A DNA stretch of 64,000 bases from Planctomycetaceae bacterium (GTDB lineage: Bacteria; Planctomycetota; Planctomycetia; Planctomycetales; Planctomycetaceae), in assembly GCA_021732415.1 (NCBI GenBank), contig JAKFVC010000004.1, forward strand, positions 1 to 64,000, in the 5' to 3' direction. The notes below the pieces were generated by a model, which saw nothing but the letters and a program-made list of their open reading frames with translations, was not told the DNA's origin and did no database searches. The translations under genes were made by a program, and so were the position numbers. This document shows, one piece after another, positions 1-9,436 of the stretch (its first letter is position 1; each line of letters starts with the position of its first letter).

Positions 1-53
1 GATAATACATCCAGTCTCCGACGTTCTTTCTGACTCAGACGCAACTTGCCCAT
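1..53 (-). CDS. Transposase N-terminus (ISNCY/IS1202-like), cut by window edge
   Basis: A reading frame starts at the ATG complementary to 51-53 and runs off the left edge. The 17 visible residues begin MGKLRLSQKERRRLDVL. This resembles the start of ISNCY-type DDE transposases, which open with a basic helix before their helix-turn-helix. A GAGGG motif lies 5 nt upstream of the ATG. The repeated motifs just outside (62-115) fit an insertion-sequence end. Only the first few percent of the protein is visible, so the family assignment rests on remembered similarity. Whether the element is intact cannot be told. Confidence 0.5.
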   Translation of the reverse strand, partial: MGKLRLSQKERRRLDVL

Positions 54-61
54 CGGTCCCT

Positions 62-115
62 CAGAAACGTCACCATTGTGACATTTCTAATAAGGACGCG
101 ATGTGACATTTCTAA
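62..115. repeat. Direct and inverted 14-bp motifs at an IS end
   Basis: The 14-mer TGTGACATTTCTAA occurs at 77-90 and again at 102-115, a 25-bp period. A near-copy in the opposite orientation lies at about 62-73. They sit directly upstream of the transposase start, so they are probably transposase-binding repeats or the element terminus. The exact outer end was not located. Confidence 0.5.
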
Positions 116-686
116 AGAGGACTGACAGGTGGGAACCGCATGGGCGAACGGGATGTGGACTTCGCCGATCAGCGGGAGGCCTATACACCGTGGAAGTACG
201 CTTCCCCACTGATGCAAAACAACCTCAGAGGCACGGCCGCACTGAGGTAACGAATACCGTAGTGTCTTGGGTGGACAGATGCCTAGAACTCAAGCTGCTG
301 ATCTGTACAACTTGTGTTCACGTGCTGCGGATTTGCGGCGCATATGATCACCATTCAAGGACTTCTGACGTCAGCGACAAGCGGTATGTCGGAATTGTCT
401 GACGCGGACTTTCACACTTACGTCGATCGATATGACATGAAGTCTGAAACATCTCCGGCCCCGCATCTGGCGACACAATCGGTAAAGTCGACCGAAAATC
501 CGTTGCCGAAAAGCAACGGAGGTCTAAAACTTCCCTGCCGTCGCCAACCCTCACGCTATGAAAGCTACGGCAGCATCTTTGCGTCCGATTGCGGTCGTGG
601 CATTTTCCCCTCGCGTATGGGTGGTGCATCGATGCTGCGGGCGACACTTTTAGAACGTGAGCAGGAACGTGCAAGTTCTGGAGACG
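116..686. other. Region without a confident gene
   Basis: About 570 bases between the IS end and the RedB-like gene. The open frames here overlap each other in several frames and match nothing I recognise. A 36-codon frame opening at 140 (MGERDVDFADQREAYTPWKY...) has an AGGTGGG motif upstream and gene-like codons, but it is too short to call. The stretch may be decayed sequence next to the insertion element. Confidence 0.4.
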
Positions 687-1301
687 ATGACTCGATTGCC
701 GCTAATGCAACGCTGGATCCCCTTGTGCGTATTGACCTGGGGATTGACAGTTGGGGTCGGTCTGGCGCGCCTGAATGAATACGGAAACACCCCGGGCTTG
801 GCTGCAGCGGCACCCTCCAAGTGGCCCTGTAGTACCCTGCTCGAGCGCAGTCGTGAGACTTCCACACTCTTGATATTCATCCATCGCTATTGTCCCTGCA
901 CCCAGGCCAGTCTGCGCGAGTTGGCCAGGATCACGGCGAGTCGCCCCGACAACCTGCGCGTCCAGGTCTGCGTTTTACAGCCTCTCGGAGAACATGCAAT
1001 CCCCAGTGAATCCAGTCTCTGGCACGCTGCGGGGCAGATACCTGGGGTCATCATCACTCTGGATCCGGACGGACTCGAAGCCCGGAAATTCGGTGCGTTG
1101 ACCTCCGGGCATACTTTCTTGTACGCGAAAACTGGCGATTTATTATTCAGCGGTGGAATTACCGCGGGCCGCGGCCACTCGGGAGACAACCGAGGCCAGG
1201 CGGCGGTACTGGCTTTAACTGTTGATCCCTCTAATACAGAGTTTTTGGATTCTCATTCCAGCGTTTTTGGTTGCCCGTTATTCGTTACCTCTCGTCCCTG
1301 A
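687..1301 (+). CDS. RedB-like membrane-anchored thioredoxin-fold protein
   Basis: The ATG at 687 was chosen over an upstream GTG (657) because GGAG precedes it by a few bases. The product is 204 residues. Residues about 7-26 form a hydrophobic N-terminal anchor, so the rest should face the periplasm. A CPC motif (C69, C71) inside HRYCPCTQASLREL matches the redox-site region of proteins labelled RedB in planctomycetes. Further on, the sequence has the beta-strand pattern of a thioredoxin fold, with SGGITAGRGHSGDNRGQ near the end. The function is not established. The gene ends 54 nt before the hybrid kinase start, so the two are probably co-transcribed and the protein may pass a redox or metal signal to that kinase. 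Confidence 0.65.
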   Translation: MTRLPLMQRWIPLCVLTWGLTVGVGLARLNEYGNTPGLAAAAPSKWPCSTLLERSRETSTLLIFIHRYCPCTQASLRELARITASRPDNLRVQVCVLQPLGEHAIPSESSLWHAAGQIPGVIITLDPDGLEARKFGALTSGHTFLYAKTGDLLFSGGITAGRGHSGDNRGQAAVLALTVDPSNTEFLDSHSSVFGCPLFVTSRP

Positions 1302-1355
1302 AATCTGTCTGCCCTTTGTCGATAGTTTCAGTGTACGACCAGGAGTGTGTCCGTC

Positions 1356-4055
1356 ATGCAGTCTCGATCTGAAATCCTGTTTCAAGAACACCAGCAGCGA
1401 GTGTACCGGCAGACCGATCGCTTGTTTGCAGGTCTGCTGTTGCTCGAATTCATTGCAGGCTTTGTCGCGGCGAAGGTCGTCTCACCCTGGAGTTGGAATG
1501 GGACCCTGCCCTATACCCATCCGCACGTCTGGGCGGCTTTGATTCTGGGTGCGGCGATTGTCTCGCTGCCGATTTTTCTAGCCATCCGCTACCCAGGGAA
1601 GATGATTACCCGACAAGTCATTGCCGTGGCCCAGATGCTGGAGTCGGCACTGCTGATCCATTTGTCGGGCGGCCGCATTGAGACTCACTTTCATGTGTTC
1701 GGATCGTTGGCGTTTCTGGCGTTCTATCGTGATTGGCGTGTGATCGTCACGGCGGCCGCGGTCGCTGCGTGTGATCATGTGCTCCGCGGAATGATCTGGC
1801 CACAATCCATCTATGGTGTCGCTGCAGTGAATCCCTGGCGCTGGTTGGAGCACACCGGTTGGGTCGTCTTCGAATGCATCTTCCTGATTCGATCCTGCCA
1901 ACTGAGCAATAGCGAAATGCACGGCATTGCCGAACGGCAGGCACAGTTGGAAACTTGGTCCGAACGAGTGGAGGCGGAAGTCGTACAGCGAACGCGGGAA
2001 TTGGAAATCCGCAACACCGAACTGCAAGCCACACAAGTTCGCGCAGAAGCGGCCGCTCAAGCCAAGAGTGAATTCCTGGCCAACATGAGCCATGAGATTC
2101 GCACGCCGATGAACGGCATCATCGGGATGACCGAACTGGCACTCAACACACCGCTGATCCCCGAGCAACGCGACTACCTGGAGACGGTCCGCAATTCGGC
2201 CGACTCCCTACTGCGCATCATCAATGACATCCTGGACTTTTCCAAAGTCGAAGCGGGCATGGTCGAACTCGATCTGCTTCCGTTTTCACTCCGCGAACAT
2301 CTGGGCGACACGCTGAAAACCATGGGCGTCCGCGCCGACGAAAAGCAGCTCGAACTGGCCTGGCAGGCGGCGGCCAATGTCCCCGAGTTCGTCGTCGGAG
2401 ACCCGGGGCGAATCCGTCAAATCCTGGTCAACCTGACCGGCAACGCCATTAAGTTTACGCAGTCGGGTGAGATCATCGTGCGGGTGATGGTTGACGGCGA
2501 AAGCCGCGATTCAGCTGTGCTGCATTTCGCCGTCAGCGACACCGGGATCGGTATTCCCGAAGACAAACGCGATACGATCTTCGAAGCCTTCACTCAGGCT
2601 GATGCCTCAACCACGCGAAACTATGGCGGCACAGGTTTGGGCCTGTCGATCTCTTCACAGTTGGTGAAACTGATGGGGGGCGAGATCTGGGTCGAGAGTG
2701 TGGTCGGCAAGGGGAGTACATTCCATTTTACGTTGAAACTGGGCGTCGCCACCGAAATGGCCAAGGCTCCGGCCACCGTCGACATTGAATGCCTGAGAAA
2801 TCTTCCGGTGCTGGTCGTAGACGACAATGCGACCAACCGTCAAATTCTGTTTGAAGTGCTGCGACAGTGGCAGATGAAGCCGGTCCTGGTGGCTAGTGGA
2901 CGTGAAGCGATCGTCGAAATGCAACGCGCCAAACTGGCCGGCGAGTCCTTCCCCCTGGTGTTGACCGACTGTCACATGCCCGAGATGGATGGATTCACTC
3001 TGTCGGAGCTCATTCATGCCGACCCTGCATTGTCCGGGGCGACGATCATGATGCTGACTTCGGGAGTGCGCAAGGGGGCCTATGAACGCTGTCGCGAGCT
3101 CGGCATTCAAGCGACTCTGTTGAAACCGATTAAACAATCTGAGCTTAAATTGGCCATCGTCAACGCTGTCGCCGGAGTCCTCCGGTCTGACATTCCCGCG
3201 CAGGTGGAATCACCCTTGGGCGACGCTGAAGGCCGGGAAAATCACCGTGTCTTAAAGATCCTGCTGGCGGAAGATAATCCAGTCAATCAAAAGGTGGTCC
3301 TCCGCACGCTCGAGAAACGCGGGCACCAGATTCAACTAGCGATCAATGGTCGAATCGCCGTGGACGCCTCGGCGGCTGAGTACTTCGATGTGATCCTGAT
3401 GGATGTCCAGATGCCCGAGATGGACGGGTTGACCGCCACTCGGACGATTCGTCTGCGCGAACAGGAAACCGGTGGCCGTCACATTCCCATCATTGCGATG
3501 ACCGCTCACGCCATGAAGGGTGATCAGGAACGGTGCCTCGGGGCGGGCATGGACGACTATTTGACGAAACCGATCAAGTTCAGTGATTTGTTTGACCTAC
3601 TGGAAAAGTGGAGTGCCATGGCCATACCTCAGTGCCCTGCCGATTCGGCTTCAACGCCGAACAAGACGAGTATGTTTGATGAAGCGCTTGCGATGGAAAT
3701 GGTTGCCGGTGATGCCACCACGCTGCAGGAAATTGCGGACCTCTTTCTGCAGGATTGCCCGACGCTGATCTCGCAGATTTCTCAAGCGATTGCCCAGGAA
3801 GACGGAGCCACACTGGTGGCGAGCGCACATTTGCTGAAAGGTTCGGCCGGGTATTTCGGCAGCTCCGTCACAGCGGAATCGGCGGCCCGACTCGAAAATC
3901 TGGGTCGTGCTGAAAAATTCACTCCGGCTGCCGATGTTTACGCGGAACTAGAACAGCAGGTCACTCAATTGACCACCGAGTTGTCCGAGTTTCTTAACCG
4001 CAGTACGCCAACTGCCGCTGAAACAACAGAAGAGCAGTGTTCAGTCGCTCGATAG
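1356..4055 (+). CDS. Hybrid sensor histidine kinase 1 (membrane sensor-HisKA-HATPase-REC-REC-Hpt)
   Basis: The ATG at 1356 lies 10 nt after AGGAG; a GTG at 1347 is too close to it. The product is 899 residues. The N-terminal 190 residues form about five membrane segments, with a histidine-rich stretch (H102, H111, H113, H141, H166) around [17 protein letters not shown] short coiled coil follows, then HisKA with the phospho-acceptor H246 in [13 protein letters not shown], a HATPase domain with GTGLGLSIS, two receivers (phospho-sites in [11 protein letters not shown] and [11 protein letters not shown]), and a C-terminal Hpt domain with the HLLKGSAG motif. All phosphorelay residues are present. 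No output domain is attached, so the target is unknown. It sits directly after the RedB-like gene. Confidence 0.9.
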   Translation: MQSRSEILFQEHQQRVYRQTDRLFAGLLLLEFIAGFVAAKVVSPWSWNGTLPYTHPHVWAALILGAAIVSLPIFLAIRYPGKMITRQVIAVAQMLESALLIHLSGGRIETHFHVFGSLAFLAFYRDWRVIVTAAAVAACDHVLRGMIWPQSIYGVAAVNPWRWLEHTGWVVFECIFLIRSCQLSNSEMHGIAERQAQLETWSERVEAEVVQRTRELEIRNTELQATQVRAEAAAQAKSEFLANMSHEIRTPMNGIIGMTELALNTPLIPEQRDYLETVRNSADSLLRIINDILDFSKVEAGMVELDLLPFSLREHLGDTLKTMGVRADEKQLELAWQAAANVPEFVVGDPGRIRQILVNLTGNAIKFTQSGEIIVRVMVDGESRDSAVLHFAVSDTGIGIPEDKRDTIFEAFTQADASTTRNYGGTGLGLSISSQLVKLMGGEIWVESVVGKGSTFHFTLKLGVATEMAKAPATVDIECLRNLPVLVVDDNATNRQILFEVLRQWQMKPVLVASGREAIVEMQRAKLAGESFPLVLTDCHMPEMDGFTLSELIHADPALSGATIMMLTSGVRKGAYERCRELGIQATLLKPIKQSELKLAIVNAVAGVLRSDIPAQVESPLGDAEGRENHRVLKILLAEDNPVNQKVVLRTLEKRGHQIQLAINGRIAVDASAAEYFDVILMDVQMPEMDGLTATRTIRLREQETGGRHIPIIAMTAHAMKGDQERCLGAGMDDYLTKPIKFSDLFDLLEKWSAMAIPQCPADSASTPNKTSMFDEALAMEMVAGDATTLQEIADLFLQDCPTLISQISQAIAQEDGATLVASAHLLKGSAGYFGSSVTAESAARLENLGRAEKFTPAADVYAELEQQVTQLTTELSEFLNRSTPTAAETTEEQCSVAR

Positions 4056-4092
4056 GTTGGTCCAGTTCCATAGGATAGACTTCCACGTCAGT

Positions 4093-4115
4093 GCAGCCCT
4101 TAAAAAGGGAACTGC
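4093..4115 (+). terminator. Hairpin after hybrid kinase 1
   Basis: GCAG-CCCTT, a 3-nt A loop, then AAGGG-(AA)-CTGC forms a stem of nine pairs with a two-base bulge, 37 nt after the kinase stop codon. No T-run follows, so this is a weak terminator candidate. Confidence 0.3.
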
Positions 4116-4172
4116 GGCGAGCTAGAATCATGAGCTGATTCGCTCGCCGTGCCGCACTCCGGGAGTCGCAAT

Positions 4173-4976
4173 ATGTGGACCTTGGGACGCATCTGGATCT
4201 ATCCGATCAAGTCGCTACCAGGCATTGAAGTCGCTCGATCGCTGCTGCTGCCTGCGGGCAATCTACAGCACGATCGCGAATTCGCCCTGGTGGACGACGA
4301 CGGGCGATTCATGAACGCCAAGCGGACCCCGGAAATCCACCGCATCCGCGCGCAGTGGGATTTGCCGAATTGGTCGGTCGAACTGTCGGAAGACGGTTCG
4401 GCGACCGGCCAGCATTCGGTTGCGACGCGTTTTCATCTCGACCACGACCGCGCAACCCTCGGGGACTGGTTCAGTGCGTTCTTTGAGATGCCACTCAAGC
4501 TGATCCAACAGCCTGTGGGCGGCTTCCCTGACGATACCGATTCGCCCGGCCCCACGGTGGTAAGCACGGCCTCGCTGCAGGCCGTAGCGAACTGGTTCCC
4601 TGAACTGAATCCAGACGAGATCCGGCACCGTTTCCGAGCGAATCTGGAACTCGATGGCGGTGAGCCGTTTGGCGAAGATCGATTGGTCCCCGGACAGGAG
4701 CCGACGGTTCCGTTTCAGATTGGCGAGGCAACGTTATTCGGCACAAATCCGTGCCAGCGCTGCGTCGTACCCACTCGCTCACCAGAGACTGGTAACGTCG
4801 TGACGGGATTTCAGAAGCGCTTTGCCCACCAGCGCGAAGCCGAGTTGCCCGCGTGGAGCAATCGGGCGCGATTCAATCATTTCTATCGACTGTCAGTGAA
4901 TACGGCCGTGCGGCATGCGGAGCCGCAGTTGATTCGAGTGGGAGATCCCGTGCAGTTGGTCACCGTTCCGTCGTAG
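4173..4976 (+). CDS. MOSC domain protein
   Basis: The product is 267 residues. The ATG at 4173 is preceded by GGGAG at a spacing of 8. An upstream in-frame GTG at 4149 lacks such a site. The N-terminal part (LGRIWIYPIKSLPGIEV) matches the MOSC N-terminal beta-barrel domain. The C-terminal half is a MOSC domain, with the conserved cysteine region NPCQRCVVPTRSP and the later VNT motif. MOSC proteins handle sulfur bound to cysteine or the molybdenum cofactor, as in Moco sulfurases and YcbX/YiiM-type proteins. No molybdenum enzyme is visible nearby, so the substrate is open. It appears to be monocistronic. Confidence 0.85.
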   Translation: MWTLGRIWIYPIKSLPGIEVARSLLLPAGNLQHDREFALVDDDGRFMNAKRTPEIHRIRAQWDLPNWSVELSEDGSATGQHSVATRFHLDHDRATLGDWFSAFFEMPLKLIQQPVGGFPDDTDSPGPTVVSTASLQAVANWFPELNPDEIRHRFRANLELDGGEPFGEDRLVPGQEPTVPFQIGEATLFGTNPCQRCVVPTRSPETGNVVTGFQKRFAHQREAELPAWSNRARFNHFYRLSVNTAVRHAEPQLIRVGDPVQLVTVPS

Positions 4977-5028
4977 CGACATCTCATTCAGATCGCAGAT
5001 CACGATTCTTCAACAAGAGGTCCCCATC

Positions 5029-7017
5029 TTGAGACTACCTGTTAAATGCCTGATCGTCATCGCCGGCCTGATGCTGGGGGTTGCGACGTCCGCTCGCGCA
5101 CAAGCCCCGATGGCCAAACCGCTCACTCCCGAGCAACGGCAGAAACTGGATGCCGGGTGGCAAACGCTCCAGGCGTCGCTCAAGTCGTTGGGGGAGCAAC
5201 CGGGTCACTTGGTGGCGGATGCTGCGGTGTATGCGAAAGGGGTGGAGTGGGCTCTGCGCTATGAGCGCGACTTTACTCCGGCCGATATCGCGCTGCTGGA
5301 AAAATCATTAGCCCGGGGACAAGAACGCGTTACCGCCATCGCCAATCACAAACCTGCCTGGCTGAGTCGGCAAGGGAAGATGGCGGTCGGATATGTTTCT
5401 GCCGTGGATGGCTCCGTGCAGCCTTATGGCCTGATCGTGCCGAAAAGCCATGACGCCGCAAAACCCATCCGGCTGGATGTTGTCCTGCATGGCAGCACGC
5501 GACCCGTCGGCCTGAGCGAGCTACGATTTATGGCTCGCTTCGATACCGGAGACGCCCCAGACACGATGGCTCCCGACCAGCCGTTTATCGAACTGCATCC
5601 GTTGGGACGGGTCGAAAACTGTTACCGTTGGGCCGGTGAGGCTGATGTCTTCGAAGCCATTGAAGATGTTTGTCGCCGATATCGCATCGATCGCGACCGG
5701 ATTGTGCTACGCGGGATGTCGATGGGAGCTTCCGGCACATGGCACCTGGGATTGAAGCATCCCGATCGGTTTGTGGCCTTGGGGCCGTATTGCGGATATG
5801 TCGATACCCACAAGTTCTCGCACAGTCCGTTCCCTCACTTCCCGAGGATCGACAAACTGCCCGATCAGCAGGAACTTGGACTGCATATGCTCGATTCGAT
5901 CGACTATGCCGCCAACGCAGGCATCGTCCCGGCGATAGCTTGCATGGGCGAGAAAGATCTCAACTTCGACGCCCATGTCATCATGGGCGAAGCGATGGAG
6001 CGCGAAGGCTTGAAGATGGTGAACTTGATTTCGCCCGGGACGGGGCACGTGATCGACCCCGTCACCCATGCCGAGCAGATGCGACGAATTGCCGAGTATT
6101 CCGTAAAGGGACTGAATCACAGCCCGTCGGAACTGAAGTTTGTAACCTGGACTTTGAAATACGGCCGTGCCCATTGGCTGCAATTGCAGGGACTCGATCG
6201 GCACTATGCTCGTGCGGAACTACGCGCCAAGGTGCAAGACCAAGTCTTAGAGATCGCAGAGCCGACGAACATTAACCGTTTTCAGATCATCACGAGCCAA
6301 CTTCCCGGTAACGTTAAGTCGTTGCGAGTCGGAACGGTCGATCTCAGCCTGCCAACGTCGGCCGATAAACCAGCGACTGTTGTTGTCTCGAAGCGGGATC
6401 AGCGATGGTCTTTGGCGAGCGAAGGTGACGCGGCCCGTCAGTCAGGCAAGCGGCCCGGATTGCAAGGACCGATCGACGATGCCTTCACGTCTCCCTTCCT
6501 GTGTGTTCGGGGAACCGGTACCGCTTGGAATCCTGCAGTGCAGGCTTATAGCGATGCGAGTCTGGCGCGGTTCAGCGAAGAATGGCACCACTACATGCGA
6601 GGTGCGTTGCCCATCAAGGACGACACCGCGGTGACCGAAGACGATCTGCGGACGAAGAATCTCATCCTGTTTGGAGACCCCGGCAGCAACTCCTGGATCG
6701 CCAAATGCCTGCCGCAACTGCCCGTTTCGTGGACCAAAGAGACATTGAAGTGGGGCGACCAGTCCTACCCTGCCGGCGATCATTTGCCCGCGTTCATCGC
6801 TCCTAATCCGTTACCGGCCGGGGCGGGACGCTATGTGGTCATCAATAGCGGACACACCTTCCGCGGCATCGATTTCGCCACGATCAACTACTTGCTGTTT
6901 CCTCGCTGGGGAGACTGGGCTGTCTTGCAGATCGATTCGAAGAGGGCTGCGACCGAGCCTGTTACAGAGACAGTGTTGAAGTCTGGATTCTTTAACGAAG
7001 AGTGGCGGATGCCATAG
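5029..7017 (+). CDS. Secreted serine hydrolase, prolyl oligopeptidase/esterase-like
   Basis: It starts at TTG 5029, about ten bases after AAGAGG; the next residues form a clear signal peptide ending ARAQA. The mature part is about 640 residues. Residues 20-120 are helical. From about 125 a beta-strand-rich alpha/beta hydrolase fold begins. The nucleophile elbow is GMSMG at about residue 230, in RDRIVLRGMSMGASGTWH. A candidate catalytic His lies in GTGHVIDP. The C-terminal 270 residues contain a substrate-side domain seen in planctomycete peptidase-like proteins. The substrate is unknown; peptide, ester or polysaccharide-linked ester are all possible. It probably acts in the periplasm or outside the cell. 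Confidence 0.75.
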   Translation: MRLPVKCLIVIAGLMLGVATSARAQAPMAKPLTPEQRQKLDAGWQTLQASLKSLGEQPGHLVADAAVYAKGVEWALRYERDFTPADIALLEKSLARGQERVTAIANHKPAWLSRQGKMAVGYVSAVDGSVQPYGLIVPKSHDAAKPIRLDVVLHGSTRPVGLSELRFMARFDTGDAPDTMAPDQPFIELHPLGRVENCYRWAGEADVFEAIEDVCRRYRIDRDRIVLRGMSMGASGTWHLGLKHPDRFVALGPYCGYVDTHKFSHSPFPHFPRIDKLPDQQELGLHMLDSIDYAANAGIVPAIACMGEKDLNFDAHVIMGEAMEREGLKMVNLISPGTGHVIDPVTHAEQMRRIAEYSVKGLNHSPSELKFVTWTLKYGRAHWLQLQGLDRHYARAELRAKVQDQVLEIAEPTNINRFQIITSQLPGNVKSLRVGTVDLSLPTSADKPATVVVSKRDQRWSLASEGDAARQSGKRPGLQGPIDDAFTSPFLCVRGTGTAWNPAVQAYSDASLARFSEEWHHYMRGALPIKDDTAVTEDDLRTKNLILFGDPGSNSWIAKCLPQLPVSWTKETLKWGDQSYPAGDHLPAFIAPNPLPAGAGRYVVINSGHTFRGIDFATINYLLFPRWGDWAVLQIDSKRAATEPVTETVLKSGFFNEEWRMP

Positions 7018-7059
7018 CTCGATATCCGGCGTGTCGAGTTCGCTTCGCCCACGGGAAAT

Positions 7060-7273
7060 GGAAAGTCCCGATAGGGACGAAAGAACCTAGCCGTGGGCGT
7101 AAGCCCACGGTTTGTGCCACACATGGAAACCAAGCCCTGAATGGGCGACACAAAGGAAGATGACCATGAACGACAGCCATTGTGTCGCCCATTCAAGGCT
7201 AAAGGCACATTTGAGACCGGCGTCCGTGGGCTCACGCCCCCGGCTAGGTTCTTTCGTCCCTGTCGGGACTTTC
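7060..7273. repeat. Large inverted repeat with about 94-bp arms
   Basis: Arms 7060-7153 and 7180-7273 are near-complementary over their length, with a spacer of about 26 bases. Each arm carries the motifs GTCCCGAYAGGGACG, CCTAGCC and CGTGGGCTYACGCC. It can fold into a long hairpin. The right arm lies in the 5' end of the next hydrolase gene. It looks like a dispersed non-coding element rather than a terminator, since both flanking genes are rightward. Confidence 0.8.
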
Positions 7274-8578
7274 ACAAAATACCTGATCGTTCTGATCTGC
7301 CTCGCAACAGGCGCGCTTCAAGCTCAGGACGCCGGATATCAGAAGGAAGTGAAAGTTCAGCAGGCCACGCGGCTGGACTGGATCTTCGCCATGTCCAACC
7401 AAAGCCTCCGCGAACCCCCTGCGGAGTGGCTGGAGGGCTATGATTCCTCCCAACAGCGCTACGAACTGTACGTTCCGCCGACTCCGAAAGGGGCTCGTAA
7501 ATCACCTGCCAAGTCGACCGCCAAATCGAAGAAGTCGGCAGCGAAATCGAACGCTGGGCTGCCGCTCATTCTGTTCATTTCTGCGGGCGAGCAACCCGCG
7601 GGATGGGGCCAGCTCCAGGCTCTCTGTGAGCAGCAGGGATTCGCATTTGCCAGTCCGTACGAAGCCGGAAACAACACTCCGATGCCCAAGCGGGTGCGCA
7701 TCGTACTGGATGTTCTGGACGACATCCGGCAGAAGCAGGCGATTGATCCGGATCGAACCTACCTGGCGGGATTTTCCGGTGGTGGCCGTACCGCGTGCGG
7801 CATCGCCTTCGCACTGCCCGAGTTGTTTGGCGGAGTCATTCCAGTGTGCGCCGGCGGTGATCTGCGTGAGGAAACCTGGCTGCGGCATCGGGTGATGGAT
7901 CGGCTCAGTGTGGCCATGATCACGGGGACCGGTGACTTCAATCTCAGTGAAGTCTCACGCTTTCGTGGCCCGATGTTGACGGATATGGGAGTGCGGACGC
8001 AAGTCACAGTCGTCGACAAGATGGGGCACGGCATCCCCGATTTCAAGACGTTCGCCAAGGTCGTCGAGTGGCTGGATGCCGGAGCGGCAGATCGTCAGAA
8101 ACTCGCTGTCACCAGTCCCGCCAGCCGTATCGGGGGGAATGTTGCTCCCTCGCGCGAGCAATGGGCCAAGCTGCTGTTTGAGGAAGGCGAATCGCAGCTC
8201 AAGAAGCCACAGACACAGTATGCCGGACTAATGACACTGCAAGGGACGATGCAGCGTTGGCCAGACCTTCCCGAAGCAGAAGAGGCCAAAAAGATCCTGC
8301 TCGACTATGAAGCCAAGGCCGAGCATCCCTGGGAAGCCGACGATATCGCCGAGCAACGCAAATTCCTGATCGCGCGAGCCCGGGCCCTCAGTGACTACGC
8401 CACCGGCGATCTGCCCGAGCAATATGCGAAACAGCGTTCAGCGATGCTGGAAGCGGCGATCAATCTCTGGATGATGGTGGTGCAGGACGGTCAGGATGCG
8501 AAAGCGGTGGCCGAAGGTGAGAAACGGCTACCGGATTTGAAGCAGCGACTGGAAAAGGAAGCCGCTACGGAGAAATAG
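7226..8578 (+). CDS. Secreted alpha/beta hydrolase (phospholipase/carboxylesterase-like)
   Basis: The open frame extends back to 7112, but its first part is repeat sequence. I place the start at GTG 7226, giving 450 residues and a signal peptide (FTKYLIVLICLATGALQAQ). ATGs at 7112, 7160 and 7166 are alternatives. The hydrolase core has a strand LPLILFISAG, the nucleophile elbow GFSGGG near residue 190, and a candidate catalytic His in KMGHGIPD. The last 150 residues are helical and charged and resemble nothing I can name. A Lys/Ser-rich linker (PAKSTAKSKKSAAKSN) precedes the core. The usual start seems to have been replaced by the inverted repeat. Substrate unknown. Confidence 0.75.
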   Translation: MGSRPRLGSFVPVGTFTKYLIVLICLATGALQAQDAGYQKEVKVQQATRLDWIFAMSNQSLREPPAEWLEGYDSSQQRYELYVPPTPKGARKSPAKSTAKSKKSAAKSNAGLPLILFISAGEQPAGWGQLQALCEQQGFAFASPYEAGNNTPMPKRVRIVLDVLDDIRQKQAIDPDRTYLAGFSGGGRTACGIAFALPELFGGVIPVCAGGDLREETWLRHRVMDRLSVAMITGTGDFNLSEVSRFRGPMLTDMGVRTQVTVVDKMGHGIPDFKTFAKVVEWLDAGAADRQKLAVTSPASRIGGNVAPSREQWAKLLFEEGESQLKKPQTQYAGLMTLQGTMQRWPDLPEAEEAKKILLDYEAKAEHPWEADDIAEQRKFLIARARALSDYATGDLPEQYAKQRSAMLEAAINLWMMVVQDGQDAKAVAEGEKRLPDLKQRLEKEAATEK

Positions 8579-8590
8579 AACCAACAACTT

Positions 8591-8664
8591 GTCGTAGCCG
8601 CATCTCGCCAGAGTGCGGGCCTCGCTACTCGCTCGCCCGCGTTCTGGCGAAACGCGGCTACAAC
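8591..8664. terminator. Inverted repeat between convergent genes
   Basis: Arms 8591-8620 and 8635-8664 pair almost completely (GTAGCCGCRTYTCGCCAGARYGCGGGC type) around a 14-nt loop. They lie in the middle of the gap between two convergent genes, so a bidirectional terminator role is plausible. The sequence is also typical of dispersed palindromes. Confidence 0.5.
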
Positions 8665-8680
8665 GGCTGCAATGAGCACA

Positions 8681-9436
8681 TTACTGACAACCCGAACCGC
8701 ATTCCAGCTTTTCCAGCGCCGGAAAATGCACGGCTGCCAGTTCGTTGTCGATCACTTCGCGGTAGTGCTGCAAACGCTTGCGGGTATCATCCAGCGATCC
8801 GCCAAATGAACGCGACGCGTCCAGATAGACGAGCGGTACCGGGAACTCCGTGATTCGCAGCCCTTGTGCGACAGCCTGCACCCACACCTGTAACGGCATG
8901 GCGTAACCCAAGTTCGTGACATTCAGCAGAGCCAACGCGGGGACCCGATACGCCTTGAATCCGCAGAACGTATCCGTCAGTTGCAGGCCCAGGTGCTCAT
9001 TTAGCAGACGCGTGATCTCCATGTTGACGCGGCGACGGTCGGCGGGGGGAATACTGTCACCGTCGAAATGCTGCAGGTAACGGCTGCCCGAGACAATGTC
9101 CCATTCCTCACCGCTTTCCGGGAAGACCGCGGCAGCCATCGCGGGAATCAGTTCGGGCTGGTGCTGTCCATCGCAATCGATGGTCACGAGCACGTCATAC
9201 CCGTGTTCCAGCGCAAACTGGAACGCCGTCCGCAGCGCGGCTCCGTACCCTTGGTTCTTGGGATGGGTGACCACATGAATCCCCGGTTCCTGTGCCAGCA
9301 CGTCTGCGGTGCTATCTGAGGAACCATCATTCACGACCAGGATGTCGGGACTATAACGGCGAACTTGCTCGAGAACCCCGTGGACATGTGCCGCTTCGTT
9401 GTAGACGGGCAAGGCGGTCAACAGACGTAAGGCCAT
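8681..9436 (-). CDS. Family 2 glycosyltransferase (dolichyl-phosphate mannose synthase-like)
   Basis: The product is 251 residues. It begins ALRLLTALPVYNEAAHV, the typical GT2 nucleotide-binding strand, then LVVNDGSSDST, and the metal-binding DxD in TIDCDGQHQPEL. These features place it in the GT-A fold family that transfers sugars from NDP-sugars or to polyprenyl phosphate. No C-terminal membrane segment is visible, so it is probably cytoplasmic or peripheral. The acceptor is unknown. It stands alone and is convergent with the upstream hydrolase. Confidence 0.85.
   Translation of the reverse strand: MALRLLTALPVYNEAAHVHGVLEQVRRYSPDILVVNDGSSDSTADVLAQEPGIHVVTHPKNQGYGAALRTAFQFALEHGYDVLVTIDCDGQHQPELIPAMAAAVFPESGEEWDIVSGSRYLQHFDGDSIPPADRRRVNMEITRLLNEHLGLQLTDTFCGFKAYRVPALALLNVTNLGYAMPLQVWVQAVAQGLRITEFPVPLVYLDASRSFGGSLDDTRKRLQHYREVIDNELAAVHFPALEKLECGSGCQ

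Noticed and set aside
77-115. Direct repeats read as a CRISPR fragment
   Set aside because: Only two 14-bp copies with a short 11-bp spacer, next to a transposase; no cas gene is present.
314-778. Rightward 154-residue frame upstream of the RedB-like gene
   Set aside because: It overlaps the start of the RedB-like gene in another frame, has no recognised motif and competes with several equal-length frames.
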